This document shows positions 9,542 to 18,754 of a stretch of 60,602 nucleotides of DNA, piece after piece. The notes below the pieces were generated by a model. It worked only from the letters and a program-made list of their open reading frames with translations, was not told where the DNA came from and searched no databases. Location of the stretch: the NCBI GenBank assembly GCA_023265025.1, contig JAHFUP010000022.1:1-60602 (forward strand), read 5' to 3'. Each line of letters begins with the position of its first letter. The first letter of the stretch is position 1. The DNA is from Acidimicrobiia bacterium. Its GTDB lineage: Bacteria; Actinomycetota; Acidimicrobiia; Acidimicrobiales; AC-14. Made by a program: the position numbers and the translations under genes.

Positions 9542-9967
9542 ATGGCCAATCCGATCTCGGTCCGGTTCAAGCGACCGGAGAATGCCGACCGGCTCAGGGC
9601 GGAAGCTGCGGCACGGGGTGTGTCGGCGTCGTCCCTCGCCGAGGAACTGATCGACGAGGGCCTGCGTACCCGCAGGCACCCGCTCGTGGTCTTTCGCGAC
9701 GGCCCGACTGGGCGTCGCGCCGGCTTGGCCGGCGGCCCCGACGTGTGGGAAGTCGTCGGGGGGATCGTCGGTGGCGACGTGCTCGCCGGCGAGCGCGTCG
9801 GTCGGGCCCTCGACGTGTTCGGGCTGCGGCCCGACCAGGTCCAAGCCGCACTCGGGTACTACGCCGAGTTCGCCGACGAGATCGATGCTGAGATCGCCGC
9901 GAACGTCGCTGCTGCCGACGTGGCCGAGGCGTTGTGGAAGAGGGCGCAGGGCCTCCTGGCCGGTTGA
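9542..9967 (+). CDS. Antitoxin, DUF433 / CopG-like
   Basis: A 141-aa protein. Residues 1-45 (ISVRFKRPENADRLRAEA, ASSLAEELIDEGLRTRR) look like a ribbon-helix-helix DNA-binding domain. The rest (HPLVVFRDGPTGRRAGLAGG, DVWEVVGG, LGYYAEFADEIDAEI) matches DUF433-type antitoxins that pair with DUF5615 PIN-like toxins. The start at ATG 9542 is fixed by the promoter palindrome. Its TGA overlaps the toxin TTG start (TTGA), giving translational coupling. Confidence 0.85.
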   Translation: MANPISVRFKRPENADRLRAEAAARGVSASSLAEELIDEGLRTRRHPLVVFRDGPTGRRAGLAGGPDVWEVVGGIVGGDVLAGERVGRALDVFGLRPDQVQAALGYYAEFADEIDAEIAANVAAADVAEALWKRAQGLLAG

Positions 9968-10323
9968 AGCTGCTCCTGGACACACATCACTCCCGCCTGG
10001 GAGCCGAACGCCTCCGGGCCGACGGGCACGATGTCGTCGCCGCGGCCGACGATCCCGCCGTGGCGTCCTTGCCCGACGAAGAGCTCCTCCGCTTCGCCAC
10101 TCGGCAGCAGCGGGCACTGGTCACCGAGAACGTCAAGGACTTCGACCGCATCGTGCGGGCCTGGTCATCCGCCGGCGAGCACCACGCCGGCGTGGTGTTC
10201 ACTTCCCCCCGCCGCTACCGCCGGGCGACGCGGGCCTACCCGGCGAACCTGGTCGCCGCCCTCGCGACCCTGCTGGCGGACCCCCCGACCGATCCGACCG
10301 ACCTGGTCCACTGGCTGCCCTGA
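9964..10323 (+). CDS. DUF5615 PIN-like toxin
   Basis: A 119-aa predicted ribonuclease toxin. It begins LKLLLDTHHSRLGAERLRADG and has the acidic pattern of PIN-like folds: Asp6, Asp/Glu in ASLPDEELLRFA and ENVKDFDRI. It starts at TTG 9964, overlapping the antitoxin stop. It ends one base before the convergent DUF4349 gene. RNA cleavage is known for the wider PIN superfamily; the target here is unknown. Confidence 0.83.
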   Translation: MKLLLDTHHSRLGAERLRADGHDVVAAADDPAVASLPDEELLRFATRQQRALVTENVKDFDRIVRAWSSAGEHHAGVVFTSPRRYRRATRAYPANLVAALATLLADPPTDPTDLVHWLP

Positions 10324-11103
10324 TTACGCCGGCCGGCGCCGGCAGACCACCCACCAGGCCACGAGGGCCAGCGGTGTGAACGGCAGCAGGAAGCCGGCCA
10401 GGGCCACGCCGGCGAGGCCGAGGTTGGCGAGGACGACCCAGCCGGCGTGCACCGCCTTGAGGAAGCCGGGCAGCTCCGGGTTCACTTCGATGTCGCCCCG
10501 TTCGGTGAGGCGCAGGTTCACGGTCGCCAGGTCGACCTGGCTGTCGAGCACGCGCAGCCGGCCCTGCAGCGACTCAATCTCGCTCTCGCGCTTGGCCAAC
10601 TCGGCCTCGACCCCGACGATGTCGGCGGTCGACCGGGCGTCGGCCAGGAGCGCCCGCAGGCGGTCGGCGCTGGCCAGCGCGGTGCGCAGGCGGCCCTCCC
10701 CGTCGACGACGGCGTCGGTGACGTCGTGCGCCTTCGAGTCGCGGCGCAGGAACTGCCCGAGCTCGCCGAGGGCGGCGACGACCGACTCGAACCGCTCCGG
10801 CGGCACCTTGAGCGTGAGCCGGGTCTCCCGACGGCCCTCCAGGTCGCTCGTCTGGGCGAAGACGAACCCGCCGGTGTCGGTGGCGATGCGCGTGGCCTGG
10901 TCCGTCGCCCGGCCGGCGTCGGCCACCCGCACCGTGAGGTCGGCGGTGTGGACGACCTTGCGCAGCTCGGCCTGCGCCGAGCCGAGCACCGCCGTGACCG
11001 GATCGGCGGGCCGGTCCGCCACCCGCTTGTCCGTGCCGCCGCACGCCGCCGTCATGACCAGGACAACCAGAACGGCGAGGAGCCGGCGCCGTTGCGTTCC
11101 CAT
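10324..11103 (-). CDS. DUF4349 lipoprotein
   Basis: A 259-aa exported protein: signal peptide MGTQRRRLLAVLVVLVMTAA with lipobox Cys at AACGG, a periplasmic-type domain (HTADLTVRVADAGRATDQAT, LTLKVPPERFESVVAALG) matching DUF4349, a coiled coil (VEAELAKRESEIESLQGRL) and a C-terminal transmembrane hairpin ending in RRRPA. A -10 box TAGGCT (minus strand, 11117-11112) lies 8 nt before the ATG, predicting a leaderless mRNA. Function unknown in the family. Confidence 0.84.
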   Translation of the reverse strand: MGTQRRRLLAVLVVLVMTAACGGTDKRVADRPADPVTAVLGSAQAELRKVVHTADLTVRVADAGRATDQATRIATDTGGFVFAQTSDLEGRRETRLTLKVPPERFESVVAALGELGQFLRRDSKAHDVTDAVVDGEGRLRTALASADRLRALLADARSTADIVGVEAELAKRESEIESLQGRLRVLDSQVDLATVNLRLTERGDIEVNPELPGFLKAVHAGWVVLANLGLAGVALAGFLLPFTPLALVAWWVVCRRRPA

Positions 11104-11111
11104 GTCCGCGG

Positions 11112-11117
11112 AGCCTA
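11112..11117 (-). promoter_or_regulatory. -10 box for a leaderless DUF4349 mRNA
   Basis: TAGGCT on the minus strand, 8-nt spacer, then ATG at 11103. It has the same geometry as the other leaderless promoters in this window. Confidence 0.5.
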
Positions 11118-11158
11118 TGGCCGGGTCGGCACGGGGAGGCCGAATCGTCGCGGAACCG

Positions 11159-11887
11159 TTACGTCCCGGAGCGCACGGCGGGGTGGGGGAGTGGCGCGCT
11201 CCCGCCGGCCCGGTCGTCGAGGTAGTTGGCCAGACGGCTGTAGACCTCGTTGCCCACCAGCCCGGTCAGCTCGTCGGCCATGGTGAGGTACACCGGGCCG
11301 CCGCCGGCGAAGGCCTCGGGCGCCTCCGTGCACCACCAGTGGAACTCGTCGCCACCGCCGCCCCAGTCGGAGCGCTTCCACTCGACGATCGTGGAGGTGA
11401 TGTGGCCTCCGCCGTCGTCGCGCTCCTCGCGGCGCAGCGGCAACTGCCAACAGACGTCGGGCTTGAGGTCCATGGGCCGCTCGCCCCGGTCGAGGGCGGC
11501 CCGGTGCAGGGCGCAGCCCGGCCCGCCGGCGAACCCGGGGCGGTTCAGGAACACGCAGGCGTCGGCGACCATGCGCGTCACCCGCTCGCCGCTGGCGTTG
11601 GTCTTCACGACTCCCCGCTGCAGGCCCTCCTTGCGGAACTGCCACTGGGCCGGCGTGAGGGTGGCGGCGGCCGCCTCGACCCGGGCCTCGTCCTCGGCGT
11701 CGGTGAAGTGGGCGCCGTAGGAGCAGCAGCCCTGGACCAGCTCGGCGGCCGGTCCGGTCAGCACCCCCTGGCAGCCCCGGCCGAAGATGCACTCCCACCG
11801 GCTGAGCAGGAACGTGACGTCGAACACCCACGTCCGCTCCTCGGCCGGGTCCTCGAAGGAGATCCACTCGCGGGCCGTCTCACTCAT
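11159..11887 (-). CDS. Conserved cysteine-rich protein
   Basis: A 242-aa cytoplasmic protein with clustered cysteines: WECIFGRGCQGVL, VQGCCSYGAHF, later DACVFLNRPGF, GPGCALHRAA, DVCWQLPL and WWCTEAP. The pattern suggests a metal or iron-sulfur site like those of cysteine-cluster proteins (DUF3109/YkgJ-like), but this is a guess. ATG 11887 overlaps the stop of the M20 peptidase by ATGA, so it is the second gene of that operon. Confidence 0.7.
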   Translation of the reverse strand: MSETAREWISFEDPAEERTWVFDVTFLLSRWECIFGRGCQGVLTGPAAELVQGCCSYGAHFTDAEDEARVEAAAATLTPAQWQFRKEGLQRGVVKTNASGERVTRMVADACVFLNRPGFAGGPGCALHRAALDRGERPMDLKPDVCWQLPLRREERDDGGGHITSTIVEWKRSDWGGGGDEFHWWCTEAPEAFAGGGPVYLTMADELTGLVGNEVYSRLANYLDDRAGGSAPLPHPAVRSGT

Positions 11888-13260
11888 GGCGTAGCCAGTT
11901 CGCCGAACAGCTCGCCGGCGGCGAGGAGGCCCTTCCAGAACTGGTCCATCACCATGCGCTCGTTCGGTGCGTGGAACCGGTCGTCGGGGAGGGCCACGCC
12001 CAGATACAGGACGGGCGCGGCGAGGATGCGCCCGAGCGCCTCCTCCGGCCCGCTCCCGCCGATCCGGGTGAACAGCGGTGCCTTGCCCCACACCCGCTCG
12101 ACGGCGCGGCACAGCCCGGCCATGGCCGGGTGGTCGACCGGCGTGAGCGCCGGCGCCACCCCGCCCATGCGGGTGACCTCCACGTCGACGCCCTCGGGTA
12201 CCTGGTCGCGCACCCACGCCTCGAACGCGGCGCCGACGACATCTGGGTCCTGGTCGGGGACCAGGCGGAACGTCACCGTGAACCGGCCCTGGGCGGGGAC
12301 GATGGTCTTCACGCCGGCGCCGGCGTAGCCGACGGCGATGCCCACGACGTCGCAGGTGGGGCGGGTCCAGATGCGCTCGAGCACCGACCGCCCGGCCTCG
12401 CCCTCCAACCGGCGGACGCCGGCCATCTCGCGCCAGGCGTCCTCGTCCATCGGGATGGTGGCCATCGACGCCTCCTCGGCGTCGGTGAGCGGGCGGACGC
12501 CGTCGTAGAAGCCGGGGACGGTCACCCGGCGGTCGGCGTCGTGGAGGGCGGCCACGATGCGGGCGATCAGGTGCGACGGGTTCGGCACCGCCCCGCCGAA
12601 CAGCCCCGAGTGCAGGTCGGCCTTGGCCGTGCGCAGGGCCACGCCGTAGGCGATGAGGCCCCGCATGCCCACGCACACCGACGGCACGTCGGGCGCCCAC
12701 ATGTCGGTGTCGGACACGACCACGACGTCGCACCCGAGGCGCTCGCGCTCCGCCTCCAGCAGCCGCTCGAAGTTGGGGCTGCCGACCTCCTCCTCGCCCT
12801 CGACGAGGAACTTGACGTTGACCGGCATCCCGCCGCCGGCCAGCAGGCCGCGCACCGCCTCGATCTGGAACAGCGTCTGACCCTTGTCATCGATGGCGCC
12901 CCGTCCCCGGAGCTCACCGTCGACCAGCACGGGATCGAAGGGCGGCGACGCCCACTCCTCCAGCGGGTCGACGGGCTGGACGTCGTGGTGGCCGTACACG
13001 AGGACGGTCGGGGCGTCGGGGCCGGCGTGGAGGTGGTCGGCGTACACCGAGGGCAGGCCGGCGCCGGCCGCCGTCTCCAGCACCTCGACGTGCTCCATGC
13101 CGGCGCCGGCCAGCAGGGCGGCGGTGAAGTCGGCGGAGCGGCGGACGTCGGCGGCGCGGTCGGGGTGGGCGGAGATCGACGGGATGCGCAGCCAGTCGCA
13201 CAACGTGGCCACGATCCGGTCACGTTCGCCCTCGACCCAGTCCTCCAGCACGAGTTTCAC
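11884..13260 (-). CDS. M20 family metallopeptidase / dipeptidase
   Basis: A 458-aa zinc peptidase with all expected ligands: VYGHHDVQP (His), GRGAIDDKGQ (bridging Asp), VEGEEEVGSPN (catalytic Glu-Glu), VVSDTDMW (Asp) and DDRFHAPNE (C-terminal His). The dimerisation domain lies between about residues 200 and 350. It resembles carnosinase-like dipeptidases (M20A/F). GTG start at 13260 is preceded by TACCCT (13273-13268, minus strand) and a 7-nt spacer, so the mRNA is probably leaderless. Confidence 0.91.
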   Translation of the reverse strand: MKLVLEDWVEGERDRIVATLCDWLRIPSISAHPDRAADVRRSADFTAALLAGAGMEHVEVLETAAGAGLPSVYADHLHAGPDAPTVLVYGHHDVQPVDPLEEWASPPFDPVLVDGELRGRGAIDDKGQTLFQIEAVRGLLAGGGMPVNVKFLVEGEEEVGSPNFERLLEAERERLGCDVVVVSDTDMWAPDVPSVCVGMRGLIAYGVALRTAKADLHSGLFGGAVPNPSHLIARIVAALHDADRRVTVPGFYDGVRPLTDAEEASMATIPMDEDAWREMAGVRRLEGEAGRSVLERIWTRPTCDVVGIAVGYAGAGVKTIVPAQGRFTVTFRLVPDQDPDVVGAAFEAWVRDQVPEGVDVEVTRMGGVAPALTPVDHPAMAGLCRAVERVWGKAPLFTRIGGSGPEEALGRILAAPVLYLGVALPDDRFHAPNERMVMDQFWKGLLAAGELFGELATP

Positions 13261-13266
13261 CCGGCG

Positions 13267-13273
13267 TAGGGTA
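13267..13273. promoter_or_regulatory. Shared divergent -10 box
   Basis: The 7 bp TAGGGTA read TAGGGT on the plus strand (6 nt before GTG 13279) and TACCCT on the minus strand (7 nt before GTG 13260). One near-symmetric element can thus serve leaderless transcripts in both directions, and only one polymerase could use it at a time. Confidence 0.5.
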
Positions 13274-13278
13274 CCGGC

Positions 13279-13410
13279 GTGCCGGGCGACCTCGACTCCG
13301 TCCGCGAGCGGCTGGAGGGCGCCGGCGCCGAGGAGCGGCGCATCACCCGGGCCCGGCGGGCCGTCGAGAAGGCCGCGTCGCTGTTGGGCGGCGGGCCGGC
13401 GGACGACTGA
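13279..13410 (+). CDS. Small protein, 43 aa
   Basis: GTG at 13279 opens a 43-codon frame, MPGDLDSVRERLEGAGAE then an arginine-rich helix (RRITRARRAVEKAASLL) and GGGPADD. A TAGGGT box sits 6 nt upstream, as for the other leaderless genes here. The composition is charged and helical. No family recognised. It diverges from the M20 peptidase. Confidence 0.45.
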   Translation: MPGDLDSVRERLEGAGAEERRITRARRAVEKAASLLGGGPADD

Positions 13411-13430
13411 CCCCCGAGCCGCGTACCTCC

Positions 13431-13480
13431 CGATTTGGCTGCAGCTACGTGCCTATAGGCACGTCAGTGCAGCCAAATCG
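13431..13480. repeat. Palindromic repeat family, copy A
   Basis: A 50-bp inverted repeat with 25-bp arms, 22 of 25 paired, starting CGATTTGGCTGCA and ending TGCAGCCAAATCG, with centre ACGTGCCTATAGGCACGT. It lies 20 nt after the small-gene stop and 14 nt before the convergent DUF1918 stop. It is related to copies at 40220-40268 (opposite orientation of the unpaired bases) and 47129-47178. In this place it could act as a bidirectional terminator. Confidence 0.85.
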
Positions 13481-13494
13481 GTGGGGGCGGAGGC

Positions 13495-13818
13495 TCAGCG
13501 GATGGGCACCACCGTGCTGCCGATCTTCTGCTGGGCGAGGGCGGCTTCCCGGCCGACGCCGGCGGTGATGCCCCGCCGCCAGGCGGTGGTGCGGGCGCGG
13601 CGGGCGGCCTTCGCCGCTTCCCACTCGGCCTGCTCCTCGGCGGCCGTGTCGCGCTCGACGGTGGCGTCGGGGCCGGGGGCGATGGTGCTCTCGTGCCCGT
13701 CGGCCCAGCGGACCCGGTAGCGCTGGGGGCCGGCGCCGTCGACCAGCTCCAGGATCACGCCGATGCGTGAACCGTGGGGCCCGTGCACGACCAGACGGTC
13801 GTCAACCTGTGCCTGCAT
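13495..13818 (-). CDS. DUF1918 domain protein
   Basis: A 107-aa protein. Residues 1-60 (MQAQVDDRLVVHGPHG, VILELVDGAGPQRYRVRWADG, HESTIAPGPDA) match DUF1918, a short SH3-like domain common in actinobacteria. A charged helical tail (RDTAAEEQAEWEAAKAARRA) follows. The start ATG 13818 has a strong GGGAGGA ribosome binding site. Role unknown. The 209 nt between this start and pyrG contain only the pyrG promoter. Confidence 0.82.
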   Translation of the reverse strand: MQAQVDDRLVVHGPHGSRIGVILELVDGAGPQRYRVRWADGHESTIAPGPDATVERDTAAEEQAEWEAAKAARRARTTAWRRGITAGVGREAALAQQKIGSTVVPIR

Positions 13819-14013
13819 TTCTCGTCCTCCCTGACGATCGGTTCTTCTCCGTCGGCACACCTGGATGGGAAGTTGAGTGTGGGAGATGCAGGTCGGGCCG
13901 GCGGCGTGCGTCCAGAGAACGCTGTCGAGCCACGCTTGTCAACCACCGGGCCGCCGCGGCGCGGCGAACATCCAGGTCAGGCCGGGGTTCGCCGTTTCGG
14001 TCGGACGCGGCGG

Positions 14014-14019
14014 TAGGCT
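14014..14019 (+). promoter_or_regulatory. -10 box for leaderless pyrG mRNA
   Basis: TAGGCT, 8-nt spacer, then GTG 14028. No Shine-Dalgarno sequence is present between them. Confidence 0.55.
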
Positions 14020-14021
14020 GA

Positions 14022-15689
<1,668 letters not shown>

Positions 15690-15691
15690 GG

Positions 15692-16231
15692 TTGGGCTTC
15701 AAAAAGCTCGCCGAGCGCATCGTCTGGTCGGGCACGCTCGTCTCGGCCGGCACCGCCACCTTCGTCGACCCCGACGGCAACACCTTCGAGCGGGACATCG
15801 TCCACCACCCGGGCGCCGTCGTCGTCGTCCCGGTGATCGACGGTGACGTCATCCTCGTCCGCCAGTACCGGGCCGCCATCGACCGCGAGCTGCTCGAGAT
15901 CCCCGCCGGCAAGCGCGACGTCACCGACGAGCCGGTCGAGCTGACCGCCCACCGCGAGCTGGAGGAGGAGGTGGGGATGAAGGCCGGGTCGATGGTGAAG
16001 CTGGCCGAGTTCTACAACTCACCCGGGTTCTGCGACGAGCACTCGTTCCTGTTCCTCGCCACTGGCCTCACCGAGTGCGCCACGTCGTTCCAGGGCCACG
16101 AGGAGCAGCACATGACGATCGAGCGGGTGGCGCTCGACAGCGTGCCCGACCTCATCGCCTCAGGGGACCTGGTCGACGCCAAGTCAATCGTCGGCCTTTG
16201 CGTCGCCCGGGAGCACCTCCGCTCGCGCTGA
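15692..16231 (+). CDS. nudF: Nudix hydrolase, ADP-ribose pyrophosphatase type
   Basis: A 179-aa hydrolase that cleaves nucleoside diphosphates linked to another group, most likely ADP-ribose. The Nudix helix is AHRELEEEVGM, preceded by EIPAGKRDVTDEPVELT, and the ADPRase-type residues ILVRQYRAAIDRELLEIPAG are present. The start is probably TTG 15692, 2 nt after the pyrG stop; no better start exists outside pyrG. The pyrG-nudF order is conserved in actinobacteria. Confidence 0.88.
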   Translation: MGFKKLAERIVWSGTLVSAGTATFVDPDGNTFERDIVHHPGAVVVVPVIDGDVILVRQYRAAIDRELLEIPAGKRDVTDEPVELTAHRELEEEVGMKAGSMVKLAEFYNSPGFCDEHSFLFLATGLTECATSFQGHEEQHMTIERVALDSVPDLIASGDLVDAKSIVGLCVAREHLRSR

Positions 16232-16242
16232 CAGCGCCGAGG

Positions 16243-16282
16243 GTGGGCGATTCGCGCTGACATACGGCACCGAATCGCCCAC
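16243..16282. terminator. Inverted repeat between convergent genes
   Basis: GTGGGCGATTCG (16243-16254) and CGAATCGCCCAC (16271-16282) are perfect 12-bp arms around a 16-nt loop. It begins 11 nt after the nudF stop and ends 5 nt before the convergent gene's stop, so a bidirectional terminator is the simplest reading. Confidence 0.6.
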
Positions 16283-16287
16283 TGGCC

Positions 16288-17007
16288 TCAGGTGGTGGTG
16301 GCCGGCGCCGGCGCCTCGTCGAAGCCCGACGCCAGCACCCCGATCCAGATCACGATGGCGACGACCGTGGGCACGACGAGCCAGAAGAACGGGAAGGCGG
16401 GCGTCGAAGCCAGCAGGATCATGGCGTTGCCGGCCGCCCGGTCGAACGGCCGGCGCATCAGCCCGAGGAGCATCACGGCCCCGAACGCGGCCATGACGGA
16501 GCTGCCGAAGATCCGGCCGCCCCAGTTGTGGGCCTCGAAGACGGTGCCGACGGCGAACACGAGCATGGCCACGCCCAGGATGGCGGCGAGGGGCGCCCAC
16601 CACGCCTGGGTGGCCGCGGGCCACAGCGGCGCCCGCTCGCCGCCGGCCCGGCGGAGGATCCCGCGCTGGGCCAGGAGGGCGACCAGGCCGGCTACGCCGG
16701 CGATGATCACAAGCAGCGGCGCGGCGCCGGCGCCGAACCCCACGGACACCGCCACGGCGCCCACCACGATGACGGCGAGCGCGAGAACACGCGCTCCGGA
16801 GCTGAAGCTGGCCATGGTGGCCTCCAATCTTTGGACGGGAACGGTGCGGACAAGGTCGGGGGCGGTCTCGAGCCACGCCAGCCGGCCGCGGTCGCGGAGG
16901 CGGTCGCCGAAGAGCTGGCGCATGTCCGCGCCGAAGTCCCGGCGGAACGACCTGGGGTACAGCCACAGCAGCGAGCGGTAGGCGGCCTGGTGCCGGGCCG
17001 GTCGCAC
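16288..17007 (-). CDS. Membrane protein with permease-prefix-like N-terminus
   Basis: A 239-aa protein. The first 60 residues (YRSLLWLYPRSFRRDFGADM) resemble the cytoplasmic prefix found in front of some ABC permeases controlled by PadR regulators. About five transmembrane helices follow, with a short VFEAHNWGGRIFG loop. GTG start at 17007 lies 2 nt after the PadR stop, so PadR and this protein form one operon; PadR partners of this type are often membrane or stress proteins. Function unknown. Confidence 0.75.
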   Translation of the reverse strand: MRPARHQAAYRSLLWLYPRSFRRDFGADMRQLFGDRLRDRGRLAWLETAPDLVRTVPVQRLEATMASFSSGARVLALAVIVVGAVAVSVGFGAGAAPLLVIIAGVAGLVALLAQRGILRRAGGERAPLWPAATQAWWAPLAAILGVAMLVFAVGTVFEAHNWGGRIFGSSVMAAFGAVMLLGLMRRPFDRAAGNAMILLASTPAFPFFWLVVPTVVAIVIWIGVLASGFDEAPAPATTT

Positions 17008-17009
17008 GC

Positions 17010-17378
17010 TCAGGCCTCACCGAGACGGGGGACCAGCCGCTGGGCCCACTCGGCCGAGCCGGCCCGGCGCACCAGGGCCTCCAGCCGGGCCAGCTCGGCG
17101 GCGGAGACCTTGGAGCCCAGTCCCGTGAGCCGGTAGTAGCGCCGGCGCTGGTCGTCGAGCTCCGGGTCCGTGCGCGACGAGGTCTCCTCGATGAGCCCGT
17201 CGGCCAGCATGCGCTTCACGGATCCGTAGAGCGTGCCCGGGCCCATGCGGACGGCGCCGTCGCTCAACGCGTCGACGTCGCGCATGATCGCGTACCCGTG
17301 CTTCTCGCCCGGGCCGAGGGCGAGGAGGATGTGGAGCGTCGCCGACGGAAGTGGCAGGAACTCCTCCGGCTCCTTCAC
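17010..17378 (-). CDS. PadR family transcriptional regulator
   Basis: A 122-aa winged-helix repressor: LPLPSATLHILLALGPGEKH, GYAIMRDV, GPGTLYGSVKRMLADGLIEE (recognition helix and wing) and a C-terminal dimer helix. GTG start 17378 follows GAGAGGGGGC. The family usually represses its own operon and is released by small ligands. The operator-like palindrome at 17405-17423 lies just upstream. Confidence 0.9.
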   Translation of the reverse strand: MKEPEEFLPLPSATLHILLALGPGEKHGYAIMRDVDALSDGAVRMGPGTLYGSVKRMLADGLIEETSSRTDPELDDQRRRYYRLTGLGSKVSAAELARLEALVRRAGSAEWAQRLVPRLGEA

Positions 17379-17404
17379 TGTCGCCCCCTCTCTATCGGCG
17401 GTCG

Positions 17405-17423
17405 CTATATCGAACGTCGATAG
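17405..17423. promoter_or_regulatory. Candidate PadR operator
   Basis: CTATATCGAACGTCGATAG is a near-palindrome (CTAT..CGA / TCG.ATAG) 26 nt upstream of the PadR start and is AT-rich compared with its surroundings. Its position over the likely promoter suggests autoregulation. Confidence 0.45.
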
Positions 17424-17544
17424 AGTGCGCCCTCGACAACCCGCTGTCAAGACCCGCTGATGCCCAATCGTTACGTGGCCGAGAACGGGCCGTGACGAGG
17501 CCCGGAGATCATCGGGTCATCCGCTCGAAGAGAAGGGATCCGCC

Positions 17545-18132
17545 ATGAAGTCACCGTCGCGCCGGCGCATGTCCATCGCCGGCGCCGCAGTCGCCGCCGC
17601 CCTCGCCGTGGGCATCCTGCCCACGGTCGCCGGCGCCGCGTCCTCCGGGCCGTACTGCGGCATCACGTGGGGCAGCCTGGCCAAGTCAGAGCCGACCATG
17701 TCGACAGCACCGCTCACGGGCGCCCGGACCGGCCGCCACGACTGCTTCGACCGGCTGGTCGTCGATCTCGCCGGCACGCCGGCGCCGGGGTACAGCGTGC
17801 GCTACATCGACCCGCCCTACCGAGCCGAGGGCTCGGGCGCCCCGCTGCTGGTCGCCGGCGGCGCCGTCCTGGAGATCACCGTCCGGGCGCCGGGCTACGA
17901 CGAGGCCGGCCACGCAACCGTCCCCTGGTCGGCGACCGCCACCGTCGTGCGCCCGGACCAGTTCCAGGCCGGCGGCTACCGGACGTTCCGGGACCTGCAG
18001 TGGGGCGGCACGTTCGAGGGCTACTCCTCCTTCGGCCTCGGCGTCCGAGCCCGGCTGCCGTTCCGGGTCCTGCCGCTCGACGGTCCGGCCGGCGGCTCCC
18101 GGCTGGTGATCGACGTCGCCCACCAGTGGTGA
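17545..18132 (+). CDS. Secreted AMIN-like domain protein
   Basis: A 195-aa exported protein. A Sec/Tat-like signal peptide (MKSPSRRRMSIAGAAVAAAL, cleavage near VAGAASS) is followed by a domain with two Cys (GPYCGITWG, RHDCFDRLVVDL) and the block FEGYSSFGLGVRARLPFRV. The pattern matches actinobacterial AMIN-like proteins, which often bind cell-wall material. ATG 17545 has a good AGAAGGGA site. Not obviously part of the following sigma operon. Confidence 0.78.
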   Translation: MKSPSRRRMSIAGAAVAAALAVGILPTVAGAASSGPYCGITWGSLAKSEPTMSTAPLTGARTGRHDCFDRLVVDLAGTPAPGYSVRYIDPPYRAEGSGAPLLVAGGAVLEITVRAPGYDEAGHATVPWSATATVVRPDQFQAGGYRTFRDLQWGGTFEGYSSFGLGVRARLPFRVLPLDGPAGGSRLVIDVAHQW

Positions 18133-18149
18133 GGGCGGGCCGAGCGACC

Positions 18150-18155
18150 TACGCT
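18150..18155 (+). promoter_or_regulatory. -10 box for leaderless sigma-factor mRNA
   Basis: TACGCT, 8-nt spacer, GTG 18164. Confidence 0.5.
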
Positions 18156-18163
18156 CACCGATC

Positions 18164-18751
18164 GTGGAGGACGCGGAGCTCGTCGCCCGGCTGCGGCTCG
18201 GTGACGAGGACGCGTTCCGGTTCGTGGTCGAGCGCTACCACCCGTCGCTCCTGCGCCTGGCCATGACGATGGTCCCCAGCCGGGCGGTGGCCGAGGAGGT
18301 CGTGCAGGACACCTGGCTCGGCCTGGTCCGGGGCATCAAGGGCTTCGAGGGCCGGTCGTCGCTGCGGACCTGGCTGTTCCACGTGCTGGTCAACCGGGCG
18401 AGGAGCACGGGAGTCCACGAACGCCGGCCGGCGACGGGGGTGACGGCGGGGCCGGCGGTCGACCCCAGCCGCTTCGGAGCCGACGGGAGCTGGGCCGACC
18501 CGCCCGTGCCGTGGCCCGACGAGGTCGACGACCGCCTCGTCGCCAGCCAGCTCGCCGAGCGCATCCGGCCCCGGATCGACGAGCTGCCCGACATGCAGCG
18601 CCGGGTGGTCATCCTCCGCGACGTCGAGGGGTTGGGCGCCACCCAGGTGTGCGAGTTGCTCGGCCTGTCCGAGGGCAACCAGCGGGTCCTCCTGCACCGT
18701 GGCCGGTCACGCCTTCGGGGCATGCTCGAGTCCGAGATGGGGAACGTGTAA
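18164..18751 (+). CDS. ECF RNA polymerase sigma factor
   Basis: A 195-aa sigma-70 family factor. Region 2 spans about residues 15-85 (DAFRFVVERYHPSLLRLAM, EVVQDTWLGLVRGIKGFEG, SLRTWLFHVLVNRARS). A linker of about 50 residues follows, then region 4 (IDELPDMQRRVVILRDVEGL, QVCELLGLSEGNQRVLLHRG). The GTG start is fixed by the -10 box. The next gene is its likely anti-sigma factor, 3 nt downstream. Confidence 0.93.
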   Translation: MEDAELVARLRLGDEDAFRFVVERYHPSLLRLAMTMVPSRAVAEEVVQDTWLGLVRGIKGFEGRSSLRTWLFHVLVNRARSTGVHERRPATGVTAGPAVDPSRFGADGSWADPPVPWPDEVDDRLVASQLAERIRPRIDELPDMQRRVVILRDVEGLGATQVCELLGLSEGNQRVLLHRGRSRLRGMLESEMGNV

Positions 18752-18754
18752 CCG

